A stretch of DNA of 64,000 nt, taken from Chersky-840 sp963838775. GTDB taxonomy: Bacteria; Actinomycetota; Acidimicrobiia; Acidimicrobiales; UBA8190. The first letter of the stretch is position 1; each line of letters begins with the position of its first letter. Location: the NCBI GenBank assembly GCA_963838775.1, contig CAWISP010000024.1:132659-196658 (forward strand). The letters run 5' to 3'. The translations under genes and the position numbers were made by a program. Below the pieces are notes generated by a model. It was given only the letters and a program-made list of their open reading frames with translations. It searched no databases and was not told where the DNA came from. Of the stretch, positions 51,678 to 60,207 are shown piece by piece.

Positions 51678-53843
51678 ATGTCCACCTTCGATGATGCTCG
51701 GGAGGCCGTGGCCGCGGGGACGCCAGTCGCCGACGCAGCCCAACGCCTCGTCGAGGTGATGACACCCGAGGAACGTCTGTGGTGCCTCGACGGTGACGCA
51801 CCCACCTGGGCGGGGCTCGCATTCCTCGGAGAGAGCGGGTATCACCACGCGCCCTTCCACGCGGCGCGGGTCGATCGCGTCGGCCTCCCGGGGATCTCAT
51901 TCTCAGATGGCCCTCGTGGCGCGGTCATCGGCAACGCGACGTGCTTCCCGGTTGCCATGGCCCGGGGAGCGACGTGGGATCCCGAGCTCGAAGGGAGGGT
52001 AGGCGACGCAATTGGGCAGGAACTGCGCGCCTCGGGGGCCACCTTGACCGGAGCGCTCTGTGTCAACGTCCTGCGCCATCCCGCGTGGGGCAGGGCGCAG
52101 GAGACCTACGGCGAAGACCCGCACCACGTCGCCGAACTCGGCGTGGCGCACATGCGCGGCCTTCAGCGCCACGTGATGGCGTGCGTGAAGCACTTCGCCT
52201 GCAACTCCATGGAGAACGCCCGATTCTCGGTCGACATCGAGGTGGACGAGGTCGCACTCCACGAGGTCTATCTGCCTCATTTCCGCCGCATCGTCGAGGA
52301 GGGAGTGGCCTCGGTCATGTCGGCCTACAACTCGCTCAACGGCGAGTGGTGTGGTCAGAACAAGGCACTGCTCACCGACATCCTGAGGGGGGAATGGGGA
52401 TTCGAGGGGCTCGTCATAAGCGACTGGATCTTCGGGCTTCGCGACGCAGCCACCTCGCTCGCGGCTGGGCTGGACATCGAGATGCCCTACCGCATGGTCC
52501 GAGCCCGAGACCTCAGCGAGGCTCTCGAGCGCGGCGACGCTTCATGGCCTGACGTGGACAAGGCGGTCCTGCATCTTGTAAGCACCCTGCTCCGTTTCGA
52601 CGAGGTCCTGTCAGCCCCGGCGCCTCCAGCAGAGTCCATTGGATGTCCTGAACACAGGGCGCTGGCACGAGAAGTGGCAGCACGATCGGTGGTGCTGCTC
52701 CGTAACGTACCCGTCGATGGTCAACCGGTGCTCCCACTCTCGTCCGACGCTCGGATCGCCGTGATCGGCAAGCTGGCAGAGAGCGTCAACACCGGAGACG
52801 GGGGGTCGAGCGACGTCTGGGACCTGGCGAATCGCACCATCATCGAGGGGTTCAGGTCCGAAGGCGTTCAGTTCGCGTTCGACGACGGATCTGATCTCGC
52901 AGGCGCAGCCGGAGCAGCAGCGAGCGCGGATGTCGCCGTAGTGGTCGTTGGGTACACGTATGTCGATGAAGGGGAGTACATCGGTGAGACAGACCCCGCC
53001 CTGGGGCAGCTCTTCCCGCCAAGCGATGAGCCGGCCGTTGCGGAACGCTTCGGCCTCGAGCTCTCCGAGCTCCCTGCGGTCACGACTCCTGAGTGGCTCA
53101 TGGGCCGACCTGGTGGCTTTGGAGTCGGAGGCGATCGCAACAGCCTCAGACTCCACCCTTCGGATATGGCGCTTATCGCGGCGGTTTCGGCAGCCAATCC
53201 CAGGACGGTGGTGGTGATTCAGGCCGGAAGCGCCGTGATCATGACCGAGTGGATCGACAACGTGCCTGCCGTCGTGCAGGCATGGTACGGGGGGTGTGAG
53301 GCGGGGGCGGGTCTCGCTGACGTGCTGTGGGGCCGCGTGAACCCTTCGGCTCGACTCCCATTCTCCGTTCCGGTCGATGAGGCCGACCTACCGGCGTTCG
53401 ATCGATTCGCGGCTTCGTTCACTTACGATCGGTGGCACGGATGGTGGCACCTGGAGCACACCGGACGTCGTGCGGCCTATCCGTTCGGATTCGGTCTCTC
53501 GTATACAACGTTTGCGCTCGATGGCGTCGAGGTGTCATTGGGGACCGAGGCCATCACCGTGCGAGGTGTGGTTCGGAACAACGGCGACCGAGCGGGTGCC
53601 GACGTCGTCCAGGTCTACGCTCAACTTCCTGATATCGATTCTCCTTGCCGACTCGTCGGGTTCAGCCGCGTCGAGGTGGCCGAGCGGAGCGAGATCCCAT
53701 TCGAGATTCGAGTTCCGATCGACCGGCTGGCAACCCGTGATCCCGAGGAGCACCGGTGGCGTTTGCCGGAAGGGCGCCACCGCGTGATCGTCGCTCGCCA
53801 CGCGGGGGAGGAAGGCGGCCTGACCTTTGAGCTCGAACTGTGA
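51678..53843 (+). CDS. Glycoside hydrolase family 3 beta-glucosidase-like protein
   Basis: A 721-residue GH3 enzyme with the (beta/alpha)8, alpha/beta sandwich and fibronectin III-like domains. Seen are VGLPGISFSDGPRGAV, WGRAQETYGEDPHHVAELG, CVKHFACNSMENARFSVDIE, and the nucleophile Asp in FEGLVISDWIFGL. The second domain has ARSVVLLRNVPV and VNPSARLPFSVP; the C-terminal domain starts after YPFGFGLSYTTFAL. No signal peptide is seen, so it is probably cytoplasmic. It removes terminal beta-linked sugars; precise substrate unknown. ATG 51678 is chosen; TTG/ATG starts upstream (51612) add unlike sequence. Confidence 0.9.
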   Translation: MSTFDDAREAVAAGTPVADAAQRLVEVMTPEERLWCLDGDAPTWAGLAFLGESGYHHAPFHAARVDRVGLPGISFSDGPRGAVIGNATCFPVAMARGATWDPELEGRVGDAIGQELRASGATLTGALCVNVLRHPAWGRAQETYGEDPHHVAELGVAHMRGLQRHVMACVKHFACNSMENARFSVDIEVDEVALHEVYLPHFRRIVEEGVASVMSAYNSLNGEWCGQNKALLTDILRGEWGFEGLVISDWIFGLRDAATSLAAGLDIEMPYRMVRARDLSEALERGDASWPDVDKAVLHLVSTLLRFDEVLSAPAPPAESIGCPEHRALAREVAARSVVLLRNVPVDGQPVLPLSSDARIAVIGKLAESVNTGDGGSSDVWDLANRTIIEGFRSEGVQFAFDDGSDLAGAAGAAASADVAVVVVGYTYVDEGEYIGETDPALGQLFPPSDEPAVAERFGLELSELPAVTTPEWLMGRPGGFGVGGDRNSLRLHPSDMALIAAVSAANPRTVVVIQAGSAVIMTEWIDNVPAVVQAWYGGCEAGAGLADVLWGRVNPSARLPFSVPVDEADLPAFDRFAASFTYDRWHGWWHLEHTGRRAAYPFGFGLSYTTFALDGVEVSLGTEAITVRGVVRNNGDRAGADVVQVYAQLPDIDSPCRLVGFSRVEVAERSEIPFEIRVPIDRLATRDPEEHRWRLPEGRHRVIVARHAGEEGGLTFELEL

Positions 53844-54681
53844 CGCATTTCACTCCTCCGTCTGTGTGGCCCAGAGCTGGATCGGACCGATTGGTAACAC
53901 CGCCCACTCTCGGATGCCGGCATCCGTCTGAACGGCTCGAACATGCCGTTCTGCTCGGTTGGAGCGAGACGCCTGTGGGATCCAGGCGCTCGGAAATACT
54001 CGAAGGAAGCGGTACAGGGCGGTCCGCCAGCGGAACTGCCAAGGCATGAGGGCGGCGGGGGAGTCCTTTCAACCCTTTTCGTGGCACATCAAGCGAGAGT
54101 CCGAGGCCCGAACCGACTGCCGGAAGTCAATCAAAATGCCTGGTCAAGGCCCAGAGGGTTTCAATTTCCTCTCTGATGTCTTGGTTCGAGAGTTGTCCGC
54201 ACCTCCACAGCGTTGTCGAAATGACATGTCGAAATGACAACGTGTGTGCTGTTCAGGAGCCGTTTTCTCGTGTCCGGTCGCTCGAGCACCTTAAGGGCTT
54301 TACTCCAACCCTCCGGACGGACCGGATGCCCCAACCCCCACCAGCGGATCCGGGTGGACTCGTAATCGGGGGCAGGTCACGGAAGCCAGCGCCGGATGCG
54401 CATTGCGGGTGCCTCATCGGATGCGCCGTGGGTCCGGAATGGAAGGCCGCAACCGCTGGCGTGATACGGATGGTTTGAGGTCCGTCGAGGCTCAGTTCAC
54501 TCCGAGAAGGGGCCGGCCCATTCCGGTCAATTGCGGTGACAAAACGCGCTTTGCTTGGGGAACAGCGATACACCTGATTTCGACCAACGCTTCCGCAAGG
54601 AAGAGTTCGGTCTCACCCACATCCGGCGTCCACAAGCACGAGCCAGAATTGGGACGGGCCGGTGACCGCGTCTGGCAAGCA
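53844..54681. other. Intergenic region with repeat copy E, 838 bases
   Basis: The only recognised content is the repeat at 54125-54320. Frames on both strands are short and featureless. It separates the GH3 gene from the convergent acyl-CoA dehydrogenase gene. Confidence 0.4.
54125..54320 (+). repeat. tRNA-3'-end repeat, copy E (left arm)
   Basis: TCAAAATGCCTGGTCAAGGC, TTGGTTCGAGAGTTGTCCGC and ACCTCCAC, then a variable part, then GTGTCCGGTCGCTCGAGC and TACTCCAACCCTCC. It aligns with copy B along its length, with short insertions such as a doubled TGTCGAAATGACA. Confidence 0.7.
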
Positions 54682-56385
54682 TCACCGGAAGTCGTCGCCG
54701 ACAATGGCCTCCACGAGCTCGTGCCATCCCGGGTCGTCCTCGGGACAGTACTCCGGAACCAGGTGGTGGCGCACGAATAGCGCGACCACTGCGCTCTTCT
54801 GGGCCTCGGCTCCTTTGTGCGCCTCTGTGAGCAGACATGATGCCTGGATGACGCGGCTTAGTTGGTCGAGGTGGCGACGGAAATGGGCGGCAGCCTCCTC
54901 GGGATCGGCAAGGTCACGTCGCAGCCGGGGCTCGAGATCACGTAGCGCGGCGGCGACCGCAGCGCCGTCATCGCTCTCGCCGGCTGTGGCCAGCTCGCCC
55001 CGGACCCATACCAACACGTGGTCGAGAAGGCCGAAACGGGTGCAGTCTCGGTGCACCTGGGCACACAGCACGTTATGGGTGCCCTCCCAGCTTTCAAACA
55101 CGACGGCATCGCGATAGAGACGCGGAATCGGGGAGAAGTCCTCGATCGTGCCGTTGCCGCCGAGCACCTCGATCCCGCGGTGCACGACATCGGTGGCCGT
55201 GATCGAGGTGAGGTACTTGTTGGCGTTGACGAGGAACCGGTAAACGGCGATCTCCGCTTCGGAGGCCTGGCCACCGTTGAGGTGGTCGAGCAACCCGGTG
55301 AGCGCCATCGTCGAGGCCAGCGCGGCCTGCTCTTCAACCTTCATCACCGCCAACTGCTCACGCACAGCTGGAAACGCCCCGACGGCCTGCCCGAACGCCT
55401 GGCGGTGACGTGCGAAGGTCGAGGCCTCCAGATACGCGCGGCGCATGAGTCCGGTCGAGCCCACAGCGTTCAGCCAACGGGAGGTGTTGAGCAGTTCCTC
55501 CACGGCAACATGGAACCCCTCCTCGACCCCACCTATGGGCCAGGCCAGGGCACCGTCGAAATCGATCTCTGCCGAAGCGAGACAGCGTGTCCCGAGCTTG
55601 TTCTTCAACCGCCGGATGCGAAAGCCATTGGGAGTTGTGGTGTCAAGGCTCCGTGGCACGAGGAAGCACCCCAGACCGCGGGTGCCCTTGCCGGCCCCGC
55701 CGGGGCGGGCGGTCACAGCGAAGAGGTCGGCATCGGCCACCGAGCAGAACCACTTCTCGCCGGTGATCCGCCAGGCGCCGGGCTCAGTCGAGTCGGGCAC
55801 GGCACGCGCCACGTTGGCGCCCACGTCCGAACCCCCTTGTACCTCGGTGAGGAATTGCGATCCCCGCAGGCACCGGTTGTAGTCGACCTCGAAGAGCCCA
55901 GAGGAGAAGCGAGCGTTGAGTTCGGGTGAGCCTCGGCGCTCGACCGCCCGCGCCAGGCCAGCGGTGCACACGACCGGGCAGCTGTGGCCGCCTTCGCCCG
56001 CTTGTGCAAGCAGGTAGAACAAGGCCGCTTGTTCGAAGGCGCCGCGGCCGCCTTGGTTCACCGCCAAGATCCCCGACGCCCACACCGCCTCGCCGGCGCG
56101 TCGGTAGTCGGGGTGGAACTCGATCTGGTCGACCCGCCGGCCAATGTTGTCGTAGGGGACGTGGGCGGGCAGCTCGCGGTGGCGCTCAAGGGTCTCGACG
56201 GCGGGATCGATGACCTCGGCGACCACACGGCCGAAGTCCTGGAGGCCGGGTTCCATGGCGGCCGTACGCGTGGTGCCCGCCCGGATTTCGAGCACCGACC
56301 GCAAGTTGGGCGTCGCCTCGTAGTAGTTAGTCGGACGCGATTCCATCCAACGAGCAAGATCCTCGCGTCCCGGCTGTTCGGTCAC
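54682..56385 (-). CDS. Acyl-CoA dehydrogenase family protein, AidB-like
   Basis: A 567-residue flavoprotein of the acyl-CoA dehydrogenase superfamily. FAD/substrate motifs are FLTEVQGGSDVGANVARAVP, WRITGEKWFCSVADADLF and GIEVLGGNGTIEDFSPIPRL, followed by YRDAVVFESWEGTHNVL. These and the extra C-terminal domain are typical of the AidB-type subgroup. It would oxidise an acyl-CoA or act as a DNA-associated flavoprotein like AidB. GTG 56385 is favoured over the longer frame from 56514. It is downstream of, and parallel to, the di-iron/ferredoxin operon but 245 bases away. Confidence 0.88.
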   Translation of the reverse strand: MTEQPGREDLARWMESRPTNYYEATPNLRSVLEIRAGTTRTAAMEPGLQDFGRVVAEVIDPAVETLERHRELPAHVPYDNIGRRVDQIEFHPDYRRAGEAVWASGILAVNQGGRGAFEQAALFYLLAQAGEGGHSCPVVCTAGLARAVERRGSPELNARFSSGLFEVDYNRCLRGSQFLTEVQGGSDVGANVARAVPDSTEPGAWRITGEKWFCSVADADLFAVTARPGGAGKGTRGLGCFLVPRSLDTTTPNGFRIRRLKNKLGTRCLASAEIDFDGALAWPIGGVEEGFHVAVEELLNTSRWLNAVGSTGLMRRAYLEASTFARHRQAFGQAVGAFPAVREQLAVMKVEEQAALASTMALTGLLDHLNGGQASEAEIAVYRFLVNANKYLTSITATDVVHRGIEVLGGNGTIEDFSPIPRLYRDAVVFESWEGTHNVLCAQVHRDCTRFGLLDHVLVWVRGELATAGESDDGAAVAAALRDLEPRLRRDLADPEEAAAHFRRHLDQLSRVIQASCLLTEAHKGAEAQKSAVVALFVRHHLVPEYCPEDDPGWHELVEAIVGDDFR

Positions 56386-56629
56386 GGACCATTCTGCTCT
56401 CACGTCACCGACAAACAGCAATTCATGCGTGCGAGGGGGGCCGACGACTTTGTCCCACATATGAGGGCCAAACCGCCATTCTCGACGACCAGGCTCGGAC
56501 GGTCGACGAAGCACTGGAGCCGAGAGTGGCCATTGGGCGACCCGCTGTCACTTACGGACATCGCCAGGGTCAATCGGAGGGCACGGTGGGAACTTCCCTC
56601 CCCAGGTGTGCGCCGCATGGCGCCCGACC

Positions 56630-57139
56630 CTACCCCGGAACGTCGGATGCTCCCTGCGAGCGTCTACCCGACTCGGCAAGTGCGAGCTCGACTGAGTCGA
56701 GCAGTATTTCGCTCGTAACGGGCGTACGCATGTTCCAAGAACCCTCCTGGAACAGTGATTCGCACCGTGCGAGCAGATGTTGAGGAGCCTGTACTATTAT
56801 CGGTGTTTCGGGATGCAGGTGCCTGAGTGCAGCGATGACCTCCCGTGAAGACTCTCGGTGCAGTGGGAGCGATGAAACCACGACGTCGGCGCATTGTACG
56901 AGTTCGCAGTGGCCGAGGGCCACGAGCGGACACTTCCGTGGTGGTGGACCCGTGGGACCGGGGCACCACGACACCTGATACCCGTGGTGTGTTAGGAGTC
57001 GCCAGTACGCAAAGGCCTCGGCCGCGTCGGGTTCTTCGATGAGCACCCGTGGGCGGGGATGTCCAGCACCGGCGTTCCCACCCCGGTGGTTCCAGCGCCG
57101 AGCAAAATCCCTGCCGAGTAACTTGGGCCGCTTCCACAT
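56630..57139 (-). CDS. Hypothetical protein, receiver-like fold possible
   Basis: A 169-residue protein, start 57139. The central part alternates strands and helices like a response-regulator receiver (RVLIEEPDAAEAFAYWRLL, CADVVVSSLPLHRES, TPIIVQAPQHLL), but the conserved phosphorylatable Asp and Lys are not clearly present. The C-terminus has TSEILLDSVELALAESG. It starts 51 bases after the ferredoxin gene on the same strand and may belong to that operon. Function is unknown. Confidence 0.5.
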   Translation of the reverse strand: MWKRPKLLGRDFARRWNHRGGNAGAGHPRPRVLIEEPDAAEAFAYWRLLTHHGYQVSWCPGPTGPPPRKCPLVALGHCELVQCADVVVSSLPLHRESSREVIAALRHLHPETPIIVQAPQHLLARCESLFQEGSWNMRTPVTSEILLDSVELALAESGRRSQGASDVPG

Positions 57140-57190
57140 GGGACCTCCTCGTTGCGACGGGAGCAGACCTCCATCAGACAGCGTCCACTT

Positions 57191-57781
57191 TCAATCGCTC
57201 GGGGGGTAGAGGCCTTTGTCCCAGGTCCCCTGGTCCGGAGCAACGCCGACGCTCCCAAGGTGTGGAGCGCGCCTACTGTTCGTGCCATTTCGATCACCCT
57301 GAGCGATGGCGCCACCGCGGGTCGTCACGCTGAACTTAGCGGTGGGTCGATCGGGCGGCTCTCCAGAACTCGACGGGCGGTGCGCACTCACTGACCCCTC
57401 GCCGCGCTCGAGATGACGAGTCTTGGGGCACGACACACGCATCCCGAGGCCACACCGCGAGCAGACCCACGAGCCCTTAGGGGTCTGCCAAAGCGTCGAA
57501 CCGCATTTGGAGCACCGCTGCTGCCAGTAGGCACAGGAGAACTCGGATAGCCGCGTGGAGGTGAGTGGGCAGCCCTTGCCCTGGCACACGGGCCACGAAG
57601 GATCGGACACGATGGCGGCGACCGGACACTTTTCCACGCAGCGCCCACAGTCGTCGCAGGTGTAGGGATCAATTGCGAACAGGCCCAGGAACGAGTCAGT
57701 CTTGGCTAACGCGCCCGTCGGGCACGAGAAATCACAGGCACCACAGCCGATGCAGAGGTCCTCGAGGACCTGAAGACTCAT
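57191..57781 (-). CDS. Ferredoxin with two 4Fe-4S motifs and a zinc-ribbon-like segment
   Basis: A 196-residue protein. CIGCGACDFSCP and CDDCGRCVEKCP are two complete CxxCxxCxxxCP cluster motifs. After them comes CQGKGCPL and a second Cys set, CSKCGSTLW...CSRCG, resembling a zinc ribbon or rubredoxin-like site. The C-terminal 80 residues are low-complexity. It starts at ATG 57781, 16 bases after the small Cys protein gene. A low-potential electron donor to the di-iron protein of the same operon is the obvious role; that is inference. Confidence 0.85.
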   Translation of the reverse strand: MSLQVLEDLCIGCGACDFSCPTGALAKTDSFLGLFAIDPYTCDDCGRCVEKCPVAAIVSDPSWPVCQGKGCPLTSTRLSEFSCAYWQQRCSKCGSTLWQTPKGSWVCSRCGLGMRVSCPKTRHLERGEGSVSAHRPSSSGEPPDRPTAKFSVTTRGGAIAQGDRNGTNSRRAPHLGSVGVAPDQGTWDKGLYPPSD

Positions 57782-57797
57782 GGCCAGCTACCGGATG

Positions 57798-58028
57798 TCA
57801 CGAGCCCCTCGTCACGTGCTGCGGCTTAGGATTGGGCTGGCCGAAGTCGTGGGGGTGGAACTCACGGAGCTCACCCATACAGTCCCCATGGACCCACGGC
57901 GCCACGTCGACCCGTTGGGACGCAGTCGTCAGCTGGTATCCGTCCTCATGCCATTCCCACCAACCGTAGGGGAGATCCAGAGCCCGCAGGATGGGCTTGG
58001 CACAGTGCGGACAATTGGGTGCATCCAT
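57798..58028 (-). CDS. Small CPHC-containing hypothetical protein (76 aa)
   Basis: A 76-residue protein beginning MDAPNCPHCAKPILRALDLP and rich in aromatic residues (YGWWEWHEDGY), with a further Cys in VHGDCMGELREFHPHDFG. The CxxC plus later Cys/His could bind a metal. ATG 58028 is 10 bases after the SCP2-like gene. It is small but fits tightly between two clear genes in the same direction, which supports it being real. No family was recognised. Confidence 0.65.
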   Translation of the reverse strand: MDAPNCPHCAKPILRALDLPYGWWEWHEDGYQLTTASQRVDVAPWVHGDCMGELREFHPHDFGQPNPKPQHVTRGS

Positions 58029-58038
58029 CGTCGCCCCC

Positions 58039-58479
58039 TCAGGTGGCGCCGACCGCCAGGTGGCGCGCGCCGTCGAAGAATTCCTGCAGTGTCTGGTTGA
58101 ACCGCGAGAACTTGTCGAGCCCCATGGGGTCATCACCCTCACAGCGGATGCGATCGCCCATCAGGGCCAAGCTGTTGATCGTGTAGAGGCCCGTGGCACG
58201 GCCGTTGGCGGTGATGTCGTCGAACATCGCTTGCCAGGCCTCAAGTGGGCCCTCGAGGCGGAAGTCAGCGCCAAGCGCCTCGGCGTCGTCGACTTGGACC
58301 ACACCAATACACTCGAGACTCTCGAATTCGAGGCGTACGCGGAAGTCTCCTCCGGAGCGGCCCATGACCAGCACAAGGGTCATCTCGGCCTCTCCCAGCG
58401 GCGCGAAGCGCTCGGCGTGGGCATTCATCTCGTTGGCCAGCGAGTCGAAGAACGCCATCGTGTCGACCCCGCCACTCAT
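58039..58479 (-). CDS. SCP2-like lipid-binding protein (tentative)
   Basis: A 146-residue protein, start ATG 58479 overlapping the stop of the di-iron gene (ATGA). Its secondary-structure pattern, FFDSLANEMNAHAERFAPLG then strands MTLVLVMGRSGGDFRVRLEF, LGADFRLEGPLEAWQAMFDD and the C-terminal helix, resembles the SCP2 sterol/lipid-carrier fold. Such proteins often present hydrophobic substrates to enzymes. No catalytic residues are apparent. The SCP2 call is tentative; the operon position is firm. Confidence 0.55.
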   Translation of the reverse strand: MSGGVDTMAFFDSLANEMNAHAERFAPLGEAEMTLVLVMGRSGGDFRVRLEFESLECIGVVQVDDAEALGADFRLEGPLEAWQAMFDDITANGRATGLYTINSLALMGDRIRCEGDDPMGLDKFSRFNQTLQEFFDGARHLAVGAT

Positions 58480-59597
58480 CGAGCGACCGCGCTCGCTGCC
58501 CGAATGGGCTCGCGGTCGATGCCCAGCACGTCGAGCGGGATCGTGGTCCGGTCCAGCCGGCTCACGCCGGCACGCTCGCAGCGGGCCAGATAGGAGGTGA
58601 GCTGCTTCTTGGTCAGCTCCATCGACAGCGGGAATCCCTTGTCCTCGACGTGCTCGACGCCGCCGGCCAGCAGCACGGCCAGGGCGGTGGAGACGTCGGG
58701 GGCCGTGCCGAAGTCGATCAGGACCTGCTCGCCGTGGTCGAGCGCCTCGTGGATCTCCTCGGCGACGTCGGGATCGTGGTCGACGGCGTAGCGCAGATGC
58801 ATCGTGCCGTAGGCGACATGGCGAGCTTCGTCCTGCATGCACATGCGGAAGATGCGCTTCTCGACGTCGGAGGGGGCGATCAGCTCACCCATGCGGAAGA
58901 TGTCGAGCACGAACCCCTCACCGAGCAGATGCAAAAGGGCACTGGCCTGGGTGTAGGTCTTCGCCTCGATGATGGTGCGCAACAGGCTGGTGGGCCCGCC
59001 CCTCGACACCAGCAGACCGCCGCCGTTGGCCAGGGCGCGCTTGCGGAACACCTCGGCGTGGCGGGCCTCGTCCATGATCTGGGTGCAGAGGAACATCTTG
59101 GCTTCGATGAAGTCGTGGTTCATCCGCCACATCCACTTAGCCGGCAGGTCGGCGGCGATCATCTCTACCTCGGTGAGCAACGTGCACAGCTGGCACATGG
59201 CGTGTTCGACGTCGGCCGGGAGCTCACGCAGGTCGCCCCAGGGGATGTCCCGGGTGGCGGACCACTGCCGGGCGACCGCCTCCTCGTAGAGCTCGGTCAC
59301 GTTGTCCGACCACATGTCGGTCTTCCAGTTGAGGATGTAGCCCATGTCGGCTGTGTCGTCGCCCACATCCGCGCCGCGCGGCGCCATGGAGCGGTGCCCC
59401 GGGTGTTCGGCCACCTCGCCATACGAGCCCACGGCGATGTCCAGCATGGTTAGGCCGCGGGGGCTGGGTTTGGGATGCACCCCCCACTCGCTCTTCGCTC
59501 CGCGGAGCCACGCCCAGTCAAGCGGGGCCCCCATGGGGGACTCGGTGGGAAGGCCGTCATATGCGATGGCCTGGGTCTTCTCGGCTGGGCTCACCAT
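58476..59597 (-). CDS. Ferritin-like di-iron carboxylate protein
   Basis: A 373-residue helical protein with two sets of iron ligands: Glu in LLTEVEMIAADLPAKW, Glu and ExxH in FIEAKMFLCTQIMDEARHAE, Glu in LHLLGEGFVLDIFR and ExxH in MCMQDEARHVAYG. The repeated DEARH is typical of ribonucleotide-reductase-R2-like and AurF-like oxygenases. ATG 59597 is the first convincing start; the longer frame upstream comes from repeat copy F. It leads an operon with SCP2-like, small Cys and ferredoxin genes, which suggests an oxygenase acting on a hydrophobic substrate. Substrate unknown. Confidence 0.85.
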   Translation of the reverse strand: MVSPAEKTQAIAYDGLPTESPMGAPLDWAWLRGAKSEWGVHPKPSPRGLTMLDIAVGSYGEVAEHPGHRSMAPRGADVGDDTADMGYILNWKTDMWSDNVTELYEEAVARQWSATRDIPWGDLRELPADVEHAMCQLCTLLTEVEMIAADLPAKWMWRMNHDFIEAKMFLCTQIMDEARHAEVFRKRALANGGGLLVSRGGPTSLLRTIIEAKTYTQASALLHLLGEGFVLDIFRMGELIAPSDVEKRIFRMCMQDEARHVAYGTMHLRYAVDHDPDVAEEIHEALDHGEQVLIDFGTAPDVSTALAVLLAGGVEHVEDKGFPLSMELTKKQLTSYLARCERAGVSRLDRTTIPLDVLGIDREPIRAASAVAR

Positions 59598-60207
59598 CGA
59601 ATCGTAAGAGTCTCGACGTTCGCTCGTTAGGGTCCAAAGTCCTTTCGGCGGCTTGCCATATTGCTGATCGGTGTGGTGGTGCTCGGGCACCTCATGGCTT
59701 GGGGGTCGCCGGAACGCTGCGTAATTCGTCTGGGTGAAGGCGACGGTGATGCTGCCGTGGTGGCACCGTTTCGGCCATTTCGTGCTGCCGGCCGGCCGTG
59801 AGAAGTTCCCCCAGGTCAGCGCTTCGTTTAGGGGGTTGGAGTAACGTCTTATGACCTCCACTGACCTGACAAGAGAGCGCTGACTCTCGAACCATTGACC
59901 GAAAGGTCCTTGTGGCTTCGAGTTGACTCGGGTGCATCCAGCGATCGGTGATGTCCAGGAATCGGGGCAACTCCACCCCTCGACGTTGGCGGCTTCAGCG
60001 AAGCACTGCTTCACCACCCCGGAGCGACCAGGCGGCTTTGTCCTGGTCCCGACGCGCTGCGACCGGCAGCTCTCCACCCTGCCAAGGTCCAAGCGAGCAG
60101 CTGAGAGGCGGTCGAAACCTCGCCGTTTCGTAGCCACCGACGTGCCTTCTGCCCCGGGCTTGGGGTGAAGCTTCTGTGGCGGCAGTCTCCCTATTGCAGC
60201 TCCAGGG
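59598..60207. other. Intergenic region with repeat copy F, 610 bases
   Basis: Contains repeat copy F and the promoter of the di-iron operon. Frames running through the repeat are not considered genes. No other feature was seen. Confidence 0.4.
59833..60060 (+). repeat. tRNA-3'-end repeat, copy F (right arm)
   Basis: GGTTGGAGTAACGTCTTATG, ACCTCCACTGACCTGACAAG and AGAGCGCTGACTCTCGAACC lead into GGCTTCGAGTTGACTCGGG and ATCGGGGCAACTCCACCC. It aligns with copy C for about 220 bases and shares the core with copies A and D. Confidence 0.7.

Noticed and set aside
59598..60137. N-terminal extension of the di-iron protein frame
   Set aside because: These codons lie in repeat copy F and non-coding DNA; similar peptide text appears at repeat copy C, so it is repeat translation, not protein.
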